This document shows positions 9,834 to 20,029 of a stretch of 31,482 nucleotides of DNA, piece by piece. A program made the position numbers and the translations under genes. The notes under the pieces were generated by a model. That model was not told the DNA's origin and did no database searches. It saw only the letters and a list, made by a program, of their open reading frames with translations. The first letter of the stretch is position 1. Each line of letters opens with the position of its first letter. Source of the stretch: Bondarzewia mesenterica (Eukaryota > Basidiomycota > Agaricomycetes > Russulales > Bondarzewiaceae); NCBI GenBank assembly GCA_004802705.1, contig SGPL01000189.1, positions 23,905-55,386 of the forward strand, in the 5' to 3' direction.

Positions 9834-12617
9834 CTCAGCCTGCCCACTGATTTCATGAAGCTCGTGCTGGACTTGCACCGCATCAGCAAACAGTTCCAGA
9901 AGTCGGTGACATCGCTGGAGGATGTCGTGAGCGTGTACCAGGCCGTGCTCAAGGTGCGTTCGCTTTACCTCGCTCCTACTTTAAATCTGTGCTCATGCTT
10001 CGGCATCAATCATACAGCTGAAGGGCCTTATCGAGGCTCTCAAGCATGTCGAAACAAAAACCGACCATGGGAAAGAGCTCGTCGACGAGACGTATCTCAT
10101 GCACTTCGAGGTCCGTATCCCTCGGGGTTTTTTTTTCCACTTCTCGCCTCACTCACATCTCACGTTTTCGTCGGATTTGGAACATCTCTAGCAATACTCC
10201 GAGTCGCTGGAAAAGTACGCCGAGATGGTGGAGCAGACGCTCGACCTCGCGGAGCTCGAGCGGCACAATTACGTGATCAAGCCCGATTACGACGAGCGGC
10301 TGCAGAAGCTCGCCGATGCGCTCTTCGCGGTGCGCGACGGGCTCGACGCGGAGCATGCCAAAGTGGGACTTGACCTCGAGCTTGAGCTCAACAAGAAGCT
10401 TCATCTCGAAAACTCGGCGACGTACGGATACTGTTTCCGCTTGACGAAGAACGTAATGTCCCCCTTTCCCCCTTTGCCTTCCCCCTTCCCCTCCCTTCCT
10501 TGCCATGTGGACAAGACAGTGTGCTGATGGCGTGTGTGCAGGACGCGCGCGCGATACATAATAAGCGCAAGTTTATCGAGCTTGGGACGATCAAGTCTGG
10601 GGTGTACTTTACGACGACGACGTTGAAGGAGCTCGCGGTGCAGCATCAGGAGTCGACGCAGGCATATTCGCGGACGCAGAGCGGGCTGGTGAAGGAAGTT
10701 GTCAGCATTGCGTGTAAGTCTCCCATTCCCCTTCTTTCTTCACTTTCCTTTATTTATTATTATTATTATCATTTTGTCTGACGACGTTCCGCTGTTCAGC
10801 CACCTACACGCCTGTGCTGGAGGCGCTCAATGGGAGCCTGGCGCACTTGGACGTGATTCTGAGGTGAAGTTTCCCTCATCGCATATAGGGACACTGTTTA
10901 TCTGACTTGTCCTTGCCTTATTTCGGTGCCAGTTTCGCGCAAGTGGCCGTGAATGCACCAGAGGCGTACGTCAAGCCCACCGTTATTGAGAAAGGTCAGC
11001 GATCAGCGTGTCTGTCGTGTTGTGGGTGCTCAGAGACCAACCATTCGGTTGCATTTCAGGTACGGGCGACCTCGTCCTGAGAGATGCCCGGCACCCTTGT
11101 CTTGAGGTACAAGACGATATGAGCTTTATCCCTAACGATGTGGAGATGATCAAGAGTGCGTTCGATACCTTTTTTTTTGTCTCTCTGTTGAGGCCAAGGG
11201 CTGATGTGGGTTTTATCCAGACGAGAGTGAATTCCAGATCATCAGTATGTCTACATCTTGTGATGTGGCTTTTACTATGACTGAATATGGTCTGTCTGCC
11301 GCGCAGCGGGACCCAACATGGGCGGCAAGAGCACGTACATCCGCCAGGTCTGTGTCTCGCCATCAGTAGCATCACGGTCTGTTCCTGTCATGCTTACTAC
11401 CGTTTCATAGGCGGGCGTCATCGCGCTCATGGCTCAGACAGGCTCGTTCGTCCCGTGCTCGGAGGCTCAGATACCCATTTTCGATTCTATACTGTGTCGC
11501 GTGGGTGCGGGCGACAGCCAGCTGAAGGGGATATCGACATTTATGGCGGAGATGCTGGAAACGGCGACGATCTTGAAGGTAAGTGCATGACGGGCTGATT
11601 ATCCTACGTTACGTCGAGAGGAGAATTGATGGTTATGTTGGGCGCTAGTCCGCGACGAAAGACTCGCTGATCATTATCGACGAGCTCGGCAGAGGTAATT
11701 TCTCTTTTACTCCATCCTGACACTCGAATCTGATACACCTCGCACAGGAACATCTACCTACGACGGCTTTGGCCTAGCGTGGGCGATTTCCGAGTAAGTC
11801 TTTCCCTTTGTCCCCGAATTCGCTCCAAATAATGCTTGAAAACACGTCCATAGACACATCGCATCGCAAATCCACGCCTTCTGTCTCTTCGCGACCCACT
11901 TCCACGAATTGACCGCGCTCGATCAGGAGCTCTCGCACGTCAAGAACCTGCACGTCGTCGCGCACGTGTCCACGTCGGGCGAGGCCTCGCGGGAGAGGGA
12001 TATCACGTTGCTGTACAAAGTCGAACCAGGTGAGCCCATCCGGGGATTTATACGGCGGACACTCAGGCAGCCGAGCTGACAATGGGGTTGTCCGTCCAGG
12101 CGTTTGCGATCAGAGCTTCGGTATTCATGTGGCGGAGCTGGCTAATTTCCCAGAGTCGGTGGTCAAGGTGCGCGTTTGACCGTCCCAGCATCGTCCCAGT
12201 TTTTCTTCCTCCTGATCTTGTCCGTTCTGTGAATAGCTTGCGAAACGCAAGGCTGATGAGCTGGAGGACTTCAACACAGGTCTGTCTACTAGTTTTTCGT
12301 CCCTCAAGCGCAGCGAACCTGACCTTTGTATTCCAAAAACAAAAACTTACAAAAATACAAAAACAGTTCCCTTGCCGCAGGAAGACAGCCTGCCCGCAGA
12401 CGTCACAGAAGAAGGCATCAAAATCGTCGAAGAGCTCCTCAAGACTTGGGCCTCGCGCACCTCTGACTCCTCGACAGCCGGCGACGGCGAGGACATCGTC
12501 ATGTCCGACGAACTCTCCCCTCAGGCCCAGTTGGAAGAGCTCAAGGCCTGCTTCGCAGAGTTTCAACCACGTATAGAGGGGAATGCGTGGGTGCGATCGC
12601 TTCTCGCCTCCTTGTAA
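9834..12617 (+). CDS. MSH2: MSH2 DNA mismatch repair protein, 5'-truncated
   Basis: MutS-family ATPase of mismatch repair (MSH2 pairs with MSH3/MSH6). Exons: 9834-9953, 10018-10110, 10192-10452, 10542-10713, 10800-10863, 10933-10994, 11060-11155, 11221-11244 (24 nt), 11307-11347, 11411-11578, 11649-11694, 11748-11793, 11854-12029, 12100-12167, 12237-12279, 12367-12617. They total 1731 nt (576 aa), fully in phase. Seen: lever/clamp region from [20 protein letters not shown], then IPNDVEMIK, Walker [35 protein letters not shown], Walker [30 protein letters not shown], and [18 protein letters not shown]. Missing: the mismatch-binding and connector domains and part of the lever, about 370 residues by alignment to human MSH2. 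The 534 bp upstream cannot hold them and show no likeness. The first exon border is a guess (AGCGCAG acceptor); an in-frame ATG lies at 9855. Confidence 0.93.
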
Positions 12618-13058
12618 CTCAGGCCTCAGGTCTAGTGCGGGTACCCGCTTTGCTTGCTGTTTCCGCTTCGTTGTCATTTGCTTTCCGTAAACTGTCACGC
12701 TTGTTGCTATGCGTATACTAATCTACGAAACGGTCTATTATGCATAAATTTGTTCATCAAATTCCTCATCATCCCTCAGCGATGAATTGGATGAATTGAG
12801 CAAACATGAGAAGAGCACATTGATTCTAATTGGTTGGCCTTATGTGATCGAGCTTACATAGCAGTCCCCCATTGACACAGCCTTTAGTGCACCTGAAATA
12901 AATCTCTTTAGTCCATGTACTTTTACAATGCTATATAATGCACCTGGACCTCACATAATACCAAGCTAATTAGCCTGTAATACTGGGAGGGGATCTACAG
13001 GCTAAATAGCCCTAATAGCTCACCTGTTGCATACTCGGAGAATTACCTACATTAATTC
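12618..13058. other. MSH2 3' flank and entry to the AT-rich block
   Basis: No coding sequence was seen. Composition shifts from GC-rich to AT-rich at about 12720. A 211-codon antisense ORF ending here is a shadow of MSH2 exons. The inverted repeat at 12970-13005 is listed separately. Confidence 0.5.
12970..13005. repeat. 10-bp perfect inverted repeat
   Basis: TTAGCCTGTA (12970-12979) faces TACAGGCTAA (12996-13005) across a 16-nt spacer, just before the Helitron 3' end. It may be a foldback remnant or target-site context. Confidence 0.6.
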
Positions 13059-13119
13059 ACTTGTTAGGGGTAGGCCACTGTGTTGCACGGCATGAATGAT
13101 TCTTGCCTCTTTTCAACTT

Positions 13120-13965
13120 TATTTTAAAATTCTAAAATAAACTTCATTAAAGTTTTGAATAAATTAATATTGAAGCTGATTTTCCATTTAATGAGTGCAA
13201 TTGAGGTTGTGTAATATCTGGATACATGTTTTCAAATATGCATTCTCCATCCATCAATGTACCATTATATGTCCATACATTACAATCTTTGAAAATTATT
13301 CTTGCAGTAAAGTGATTAGATCCCTAATAAATAATGCCTTTTAATTGATATATAGTTGTATCAATCATTATATTGAGATCAAAGTCTCCAGCTATTTGAT
13401 TAACTTCTAAGTGAAAAGTAATAGGTAGATGTTAAAATTCAATTGTTCTTTAAAAATTATTAATATAAGATACACATGATCTTTTATCTCTGTGATCTAA
13501 TAATAATTTTACAATAGCTGCAGTTGAAAAACCTTTATGGCTCAAATTAGTATGCCATAAGGAACTTGTGATTGTTGTTTCTTTAAATATTGTATTACAT
13601 TGTTGACACCATAATTAAACTGATCTATATGATAATCTAGGCTTATGTTGAGACATTATTCTACATAATTTATAAATATCCGTGCCAATTGTTCTAGACA
13701 TAAAAAATGAGTTTTTATCGGCCTTGTTCAATTAAAAATATAGTTTATCTCTCACTTCATTGATATCTACATTTGTTTTAATTGCTCTTTTAATCTCTTT
13801 AATTAACACATTTAGTAATAAGTATCGTCTGATTTTGTATTTTTATGTGTCTTTATTTTCATTATATATATGCATATATATTGTAAACAAACTATCATAT
13901 GCACAGTTTTATATTGTAGCATTTTATTTAAATTCAACTAAATCTGTTTGTTGAGAAACTTGAAC
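13120..13965 (-). pseudogene. Helitron-borne ubiquitin-specific-protease-like ORF (C19 histidine box), decayed
   Basis: Minus-strand translation, with one frame change, gives ITSSLWHTNLSHKGFSTAAI, VKLLLDHRDKRSCVSYINN, then NHFTARIIFKDCNVWTYNG and LNGKSASILIYSKL before a stop near 13140. The order His-[FY]-x-A, about ten residues, Trp, and a terminal hydrophobic strand is that of the C-terminal catalytic box of ubiquitin-specific proteases (family C19/UCH). A catalytic-Cys box was not identified, so function is inference. Copy 2 (29880-30700) preserves the same segments with different changes. Confidence 0.5.
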
Positions 13966-14269
13966 TCTACTTTTTTCTTATTTGAACTATCAGATTCTTC
14001 TTTTTTAAATTTGCACTTTTCTAAAATCTCATTATTTAATTTAATTTTTTTAGACTATATTATAGCATTAATCATCTATCTTTCTTTGATATTTTTTCTT
14101 TATCAACACTCAATTGTTCAAGATGTGCAAAACCTTATGCAAGTACATATGTATGTATCAAGCTCTTACTTGCATTGTTCAACTCATTTTGATCATTATC
14201 AATAGCTGATGTAGATGTTATTAGTAAATTTTTCTTTGATTTGGATATCACCTTCTATTGCAAGTTTAC

Positions 14270-17100
14270 ATTTTTAGACTTTTCTATATGTACAATAAAT
14301 GAGTTTGACTTAGTCTATTTCAATAAATGATGAAGATATCATAGCACATAGTATTGCCTTTCCATTGACGATATATAGTAATAAATTGATATTTTGTTTG
14401 ACCTTGAATATTATATGGTAGCTTTTTTTCATATCGTAGAGTTGTGATCTCATCTAATATCTTTAGCTCTCTAAATTCTTGCTACAAATTGCCAGCTTTA
14501 AAACCTCTCGTGATTTTTTTAGCATCAAACCCTTGTATAAGTATTATTTCTTGCAAAGTTGATCCATGTGATAAACATGTATAAAATGATTGATGTGAAA
14601 AATAATTTTGTAGATTAACAACATTATATGCTTTTATTCTTCCTTGTGATGTAAAATCTATCATTGCAAAGTTTGACACTAAAGGAACAACTAAGTAATT
14701 CACATTTAATATCAAGAGTTTGACTTAAAAGAGGAATCACATTCAATGGTAAGCCATCAATTTATATTATAGATGATGGATTTATTAACTTTATAAATAT
14801 TATATTCAAACATGCATATTCATCATCTATTTTATCTTCTTTTCAACTAACTATTATTCCTTCAGCTCCATTTGTTACACAACATTTAGTTGCTTCATTG
14901 TGTTTAATCATCACTGACAATCCTATATATAACTTCAATATTCCAAGATGATTTTCACTGCAAGCATGCAGCAAATTTCAGATTCTTTCTTGTAAATCTT
15001 TAAAGATTTCATTTTTACTACAAAGTGCGTCAGAAATCTTCTTTCTGTGTTGTACTTTATTATCATCATTATTTAGAGAAGCCCATTTATCAATTGAATA
15101 AAATGTTGAGACTTATTAATTTGACTCTTTTACAAATTGCTTTATGCCTAGCTTATTTATTTTATCTCTGTGTGCATTATATGATGTTATGATTAAAATA
15201 TCATGAAAGTTAGAGTTAGCTAGCTTTGGATTATCAATTCCTCTTTTTGCAATTCTTAAATTCAATAAAGCAACATCAGCTTTTGTGCAATCACGATATT
15301 GCATATTTTTTAAAGCTTGTTTAAAGTTTTAATCTTCTTTTGATTAGTTTATTTGCCTCATATTTTATTTCAAAATAACAACTGTTATAAATTTATACCA
15401 AGCAAATTTTCCCATTGCTTTTTATTTATTCAAATAGCTATTTGTATGATGCATTTGTGAAAAAGTCACATTTCAACTATATAAAGATAGCACTACATCA
15501 GGAGGTAGAAGTTGTGCAAAATCACCTACATATATTATATTGATTTCACTAAAAACATAATTGGGTTCTTTTAAAGCCTTGCATATTTGCGCTGATATAT
15601 TGTATAAGCTTTAATAGTCAACTATTAATGTTTTATTCAAGAATATATAATCAACATGTTCAAGTCTTGCTTTTACCTTAGCAATTATTTGCATGTTGTT
15701 ACTAACACCTCAACTTGTAATACCAAGTACAGAATGATATGTTAATCCTAAGACTTGAGCAGCAGCAGAATCAGTTGATGCTAAAACTAAAAAGTGATAT
15801 GATTTATTATTCATGTTGAAGAAATGAATCACTGTCTTTATAACTTGTAATTTTCCTGTTCCTACCATACCTCCGAAACACATTTTAAGTTGATCATTAT
15901 TTTATTCTACTGCATGATTTGCTACAATGTGAAATGCTCACTCTTGCTCAATATTTAACTTAAATTGTATAACTGTATTTGTAGTGTTTAAGCTAGGTAT
16001 TTTATCAAGTCATCTATATAATCTCAATATAAAATTTATGACATTTATTTAGTGTAAATAATTTATAACCCATTTGCTTAAATCATCCCATTCATCATTC
16101 AATTGTTTTTATATGAAGTTCATATCATTCACATCCAAAGTTTCATGAATATCATTTTTTGATCTAAATTATTCACTTTTTCTTTAGTAAAACTGAAAAG
16201 AAATGCATTTATAAATTTCTTTTTTTCTTTGTAAAAAAAAATCATCACATGCATTATTACATTCATATTTTAGATGCATAAATTTCATAATTTCTTCTTG
16301 TTTATCTATAAATGCATGAGATTCAAACCCTTTATTCCATATATCCTTTGCTATTTTCAAATCAGTACTTAATTGCCATGGCTTAAATAATGTTAGCATT
16401 ATTTTGTAATAATCTTCTCTGCTACTTTGATCATGTCTAGGCAATGTGCCACCTATAAAATTTAATACTTTACTTTGACTTTCAGAGAAAAGTACTAGTT
16501 TATGAATTTCTTTTTGTGGATGTAATTCAATAAATTTTTGACTAATTTTCTCTTTTTTACTTCTAATTTTTACTTTATCTGTCAATCACATCTAATCATA
16601 TAAGTTCATATCATTATATATTTTAAAACAATACATATAATCAGATACTATTGAAATGTCAATGTAAGTATCATTATTATGATCTATCACAACCTTTTTT
16701 CGTATTTTTCATTATCAAGATCTCCATAATCTTGCTCTATTTTTCTTACAAAGTTTGTCCAATAAAATGGTAAAAATTCAAAGTTAGTGTAATGATCAGG
16801 ATGTCTTAATAAATATAAAGATGCTATTGGTCCTCTAGTTTTTGCTTTTATAGATAATGCATTAACTAGCTAACTCAGTAGCTTTCATGCTTTTTCCTTT
16901 TGCTCTAAAGTTCCATTGATCAACTTTGTATTTCTTTCAAAAATTACTTTGATTATTTCAAAGATAACATGTATTTTTAATAGTGTTTTGATAATATAAT
17001 CAGCTACATATGCAATTACAGCCTTAATCGCTGTACCAGATAATAAGCTTATGATATCAGTATTGTATCGTAAGAAATAACTCAACCAAGGAGTAAAAGT
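14270..17100 (-). pseudogene. Helitron Rep/Pif1-like helicase, decayed
   Basis: Minus-strand segments in order. Rep C-terminal part: ...YNTDIISLLSGTAIKAVIAY, then the tyrosine motif YVADYIIK (YxxxY) near 17000. Then SLYLLRHPDHY; GGTLPRHDQSSREDYYKIML with LTLFKPWQLSTDLK (16380-16450). Walker A reads GMVGTGKLQV (15844-15870) where families have GK[ST]. Then STDSAAAQVLGLTYHSVLG; the GDFAQLLPP motif near 15505-15525; and the C-terminal box FAMIDFTSQGRIKAYNVVNL ... QSFYTCLSHG ... LIQGFDAKKITRGF (14490-14690). Several in-frame stops and the lost P-loop Ser/Thr show it is dead. The HUH nuclease motif upstream of the tyrosines is absent. Confidence 0.85.
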
Positions 17101-18359
17101 GTTTAACCAAGCTTTACTTTTCTTTATTTAAATATATCTTATGTCTATATTAATAGTTGACTCCTTAATTAGGTAGTCATCAGAGAGGTACTTATCATCA
17201 ATATACTCCTCACACTGCTCCTTCAGATCTCCCTAGGGGACTATACTCTTAGAATTAGCACTAGCCTCTCCTATCAATCAATAGTGAGTTGGGTGGGCTC
17301 AGTTGTCATCAATGAGATCACTCACTATAGGCAGCTATTATCACTGACTAAACCAGTCCTTTGAGCTGGTCAAGATTAAGCTCTTTCTCCTCCTTAGTCA
17401 CTGGCAATATTGCCTGGCCATCTTCAGTAAAAGCCAACTCGAGCAAGGGCTTTTTATACTTCTTCTTTTCTTCAGCATCAATGTTAGCTTCAGCATCGAC
17501 AGTCTCTTCTGGTGGAAGATTTGAGTATGTTGGCATTAAGATGAGTGAAGGGCTTATCAAAAGCATGCTTCACGTACTTAGCCCACTCTTCCAAGATATT
17601 CTCTGTCTCCCATTTGAGTTGGGTCTTGACAAATGAAATAGATCCATTTTCCTTAGTGTAGTCATATCTGAGCTTGCTGACACTATCAGATGTCACCATT
17701 CTGTTCATTGGGGGAAAAGTGACTCACTCAGCATACAATACTTTGCCTTGTGTGTCTTAGATGGCGTGCAGGATGAATACCTACATTCCTAGCTGCTGAT
17801 TCATTTGCCAAGTAAATTTCTTGATATACCTCTAATAATGCTTCTTGATGAGACTGTAGTGACATTAGCATTGGCCTAGACTGAGAAATCAGGCTGGGAC
17901 TCACTCTCTTTGTACCTTAGTGGGCAGTGGGGTAGCATTCCACTTGTCAGCTAGCTCATTGTATTTCTTCAACTCAGCCGCTAATATCTTACACTTAATG
18001 CTCTTTATGGCCTATTGGTAGTGCTGAATGTAGGCCTTAAAATTTGACGGGGTGACTGAGTGCTCCTTGTAGATTATCAGTAAAAATGTTCCCTGCGAAT
18101 AAGATCTAATCTACATAAATAAGATCTAATTCACGGAAACAATCTAATTCAGCAAATAAAATAAGTACCCTTTTCTATTCTGATCTTATTTACTTCAAAT
18201 AAGATTCAAATAAGAGTAATTCTAGTTTTAAATAAAAGTAGTTTTATTGCAAAGTAATAATAAAATCAAATTTCCCTTTTTTACCTGTTTTTTATTTATC
18301 TGCTCATTATTAAATCTCAATTTTATCATTCAACTCAACTTTTTTTTATTTGCCCAATA

Positions 18360-18433
18360 CTAGGTTTGAACTTACAACGTCATTCATTCATAAAGTTCTA
18401 TCAGAATTAAATGCTACTTTAACCATTACACCA
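18360..18433 (-). other. tRNA-like A and B boxes inside the TIR element (SINE-like)
   Basis: On the minus strand, TGGTGTAATGGTTAA (A-box-like, about 18419-18433) is followed after about 50 nt by GTAAGTTCAAACCTAG (B-box-like, 18361-18376; consensus GGTTCGANTCC). The second copy keeps both boxes (near 31010-31065: AGAGTAATGGTTAAAG and GTAAGTTTAAACTTGG). The spacing is longer than in most tRNAs. It could be an old tRNA-derived SINE captured by the element, or chance in AT-rich DNA. Confidence 0.4.
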
Positions 18434-18855
18434 TGCTAACTTATAAAATTAAAGTACATATTATAATATATGGAGTCAAATTTGACTTAAATAAATTTTT
18501 ACCTCTGTCTACTAATATTGAATGATATTTTTCTTTGTCTTTACCCTTATATAATTTTGCACTGTGACAATGTGAATTTATTTAATAACTAGCTTGCTAT
18601 TATATATCTCAAGGGTTATAGGTGCTTTAAGATTAGTGAAGTTAAAGGTTTATTACATATCGCAGCAACTATCATGTAACTACTGAATAAGTCAAAAAAT
18701 TGTTTTAAAATATATATTTTGGGTATCTCTGATGTCTTACATGAAGCAATGTGAAGCAAAATCTAATAGTAGTCATAGTTACATAGACTATTCACAAATA
18801 CATAAAACTATCTATTAGAATATCGTGTCAAGCAGCAATATTTCAAGTAGATAGG

Positions 18856-18879
18856 GACTCTCGCAAATGCGCGAGAGTC
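18856..18879. repeat. GC-rich 9-bp hairpin inside the AT-rich TIR element
   Basis: GACTCTCGC (18856-18864) and GCGAGAGTC (18871-18879) are perfectly complementary with a 6-nt loop, followed by a T-rich run. It is an isolated CpG-containing island in the middle of a CpG-poor element. Confidence 0.65.
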
Positions 18880-20029
18880 TTTCTTTCATACAGTATTCAA
18901 TTTAAGTACATAAAATTTTTACCTACTGTACAGTACTTAAAATTTCTCAGCCACAATAACAAATAAGAAAATGTCAAGGCCTCACTATAATGTTATAATG
19001 AGCATAGTTGCTTGTTAAATCTTTGGCAGCTCGCTCTAAAATCTTACACTATCACATATCACAAGGGTCAATTCTTAATGTAAATTAATTGTATTAGTAT
19101 AGTATTGCCTTAACTAAGGTAAAAAAAAAGGTATTATATTAATAATAGCTTAAGGTGCAAAAATCTCAGATGTTATAATTAATTTTATTATTTTATGAAA
19201 ATAAATTCAAATTTAACAATAATATAGTAAAAGTTAAAAAACAGTTAAAGATTTTAAAGAAAAACAAAGTATAATAGGTAATGATAGCAGATGAGGAGGT
19301 TAAGAAAAGTTATAAGGAAAAAACTTTTATTGTAAAAATAGTACATTTATCATTATATTTAATGAGCTATGAATTATCAGTAAATTAGATCTTATTCACT
19401 TCAGTAATTTGACTTTCTGATTAGATGCAATTAGATCAATAAGCACTTATTTTTGCTTATTTATATAGAGTGTTTTTGCTGATAATATAGGCCTCAATCT
19501 CCTTCTTCTTTTTGTGCTTGATCACCTCATAGGAATTCTACTGCCAAAAGTATTTGATTTTGTCCTTTCCCCTTTTTTGAGGGAGTCAGAACTCAAACTA
19601 ATCCCTAATATCTTAAGGGAAAGTACCTCAGCATCGATGAATGCATTGAGCCTATCAATCAATGGTGATTCATCTTTTGGATAACTGTGAGATAGCTAGC
19701 AAGCTTGGAGGAGAGGGTGGAGATCTTATCCTTGAGCCGTTTGTCCATAAACTCTACACTGAGCTTGTGATCGAGATCCCCATGATCCTTCATCGACTTT
19801 GAGATCTACTTCTTTAAGTTCTCAGCAAGCATGCTACATTCAGCTTCACTAAACTGAGTTAGGTTGTCTTCCATCGAGGAGCAGAGCATGGGTACAGTAG
19901 TAGGAGGGTTAAAAAGAGGATGGTAAAAGAGAGAGAGAGCTGAACAGCTGACCCTGTAGATATAGAACCAATGACATCACTCATCACTTATGTAATTTGT
20001 CTGTCAGAATTGAGGAGTAAGCATTATCC

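Larger units (their letters stand above)
13059..17100 (-). mobile_element. Degenerate Helitron (rolling-circle transposon), copy 1
   Basis: The element reads on the minus strand. Its proposed 3' end lies at the low-coordinate side: a short hairpin (13078-13090), then 10 nt, then CTAA (complement of TTAG, 13064-13067), the classic Helitron hairpin-spacer-CTRR layout. The same order and spacing occur in copy 2 (29800 onward). Shared sequence runs about 5 bp past CTAA, so the exact end is uncertain. The 5' end (TC) was not found: coding similarity stops near 17095, next to an unrelated gene fragment, so this copy is probably 5'-truncated. Content: Rep remnant, Pif1-type helicase, and a C19-peptidase-like ORF. 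Many stops; inactive. Confidence 0.75.
18073..19487. mobile_element. 1.4-kb non-autonomous TIR element with 3-bp target duplication
   Basis: Ends are ATTATCAGTAAAAA (from 18073) and, inverted, ATTATCAGCAAAAA (to 19486): 14 bp with one mismatch. A perfect subterminal inverted repeat GAATAAGATCTAAT lies at 18097-18110 and 19384-19397. TAG flanks both sides (18070-18072, 19488-19490). Removing the element plus one TAG rejoins the host ORF in frame (minus strand ...IEAY|KEHSV...), which fixes the borders. Three-bp duplications are typical of PIF/Harbinger elements, but no transposase is present and the superfamily is inference. A second copy starts at 30712. Confidence 0.8.
17130..19890 (-). pseudogene. 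Unrecognised fungal gene fragment split by a transposon
   Basis: Starts near 19880 (minus) with MEDNLTQFSEAECSMLAENL, then DHGDLDHKLSVEFMDKRLKD and KISTLSSKLASYL, charged helical sequence. After lesions it reads NSYEVIKHKKKKEIEAY, is cut by the inverted-repeat element, and resumes KEHSVTPSNFKAYIQHY, AAELKKYNELADKWNATPLP, QLGMxVFILHAIxDTQGKVL, SFVKTQLKWETENILEEWAK, KKPLLELAFTEDGQAILPVT and EQCEEYIDDKYLSDDYLIKE near 17180. It contains several stops. The KWN..P..VQRE and W..GMxVFILxA pattern resembles, from memory, a multicopy family of hypothetical proteins in mushroom genomes that is often near transposons; I cannot name a function. It may be cargo of the adjoining Helitron. Confidence 0.6.

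Noticed and set aside
10750..10772. TTA/TTAT microsatellite in an MSH2 intron
   Set aside because: Short simple repeat of ordinary kind inside an intron.
12063..12698. 211-codon antisense ORF over the MSH2 3' exons
   Set aside because: It is the complement of clearly coding MSH2 exons with correct phases; its translation has no recognisable domain.
13760..14205. Plus-strand hydrophobic ORFs rich in Phe/Leu/Ile
   Set aside because: Products of AT-rich DNA opposite the Helitron's minus-strand coding remnants; no membrane-protein family recognised.
18856..18890. Hairpin plus T-run resembling an intrinsic terminator
   Set aside because: That signal works in bacteria; this is eukaryotic transposon DNA, so it is listed only as a repeat.
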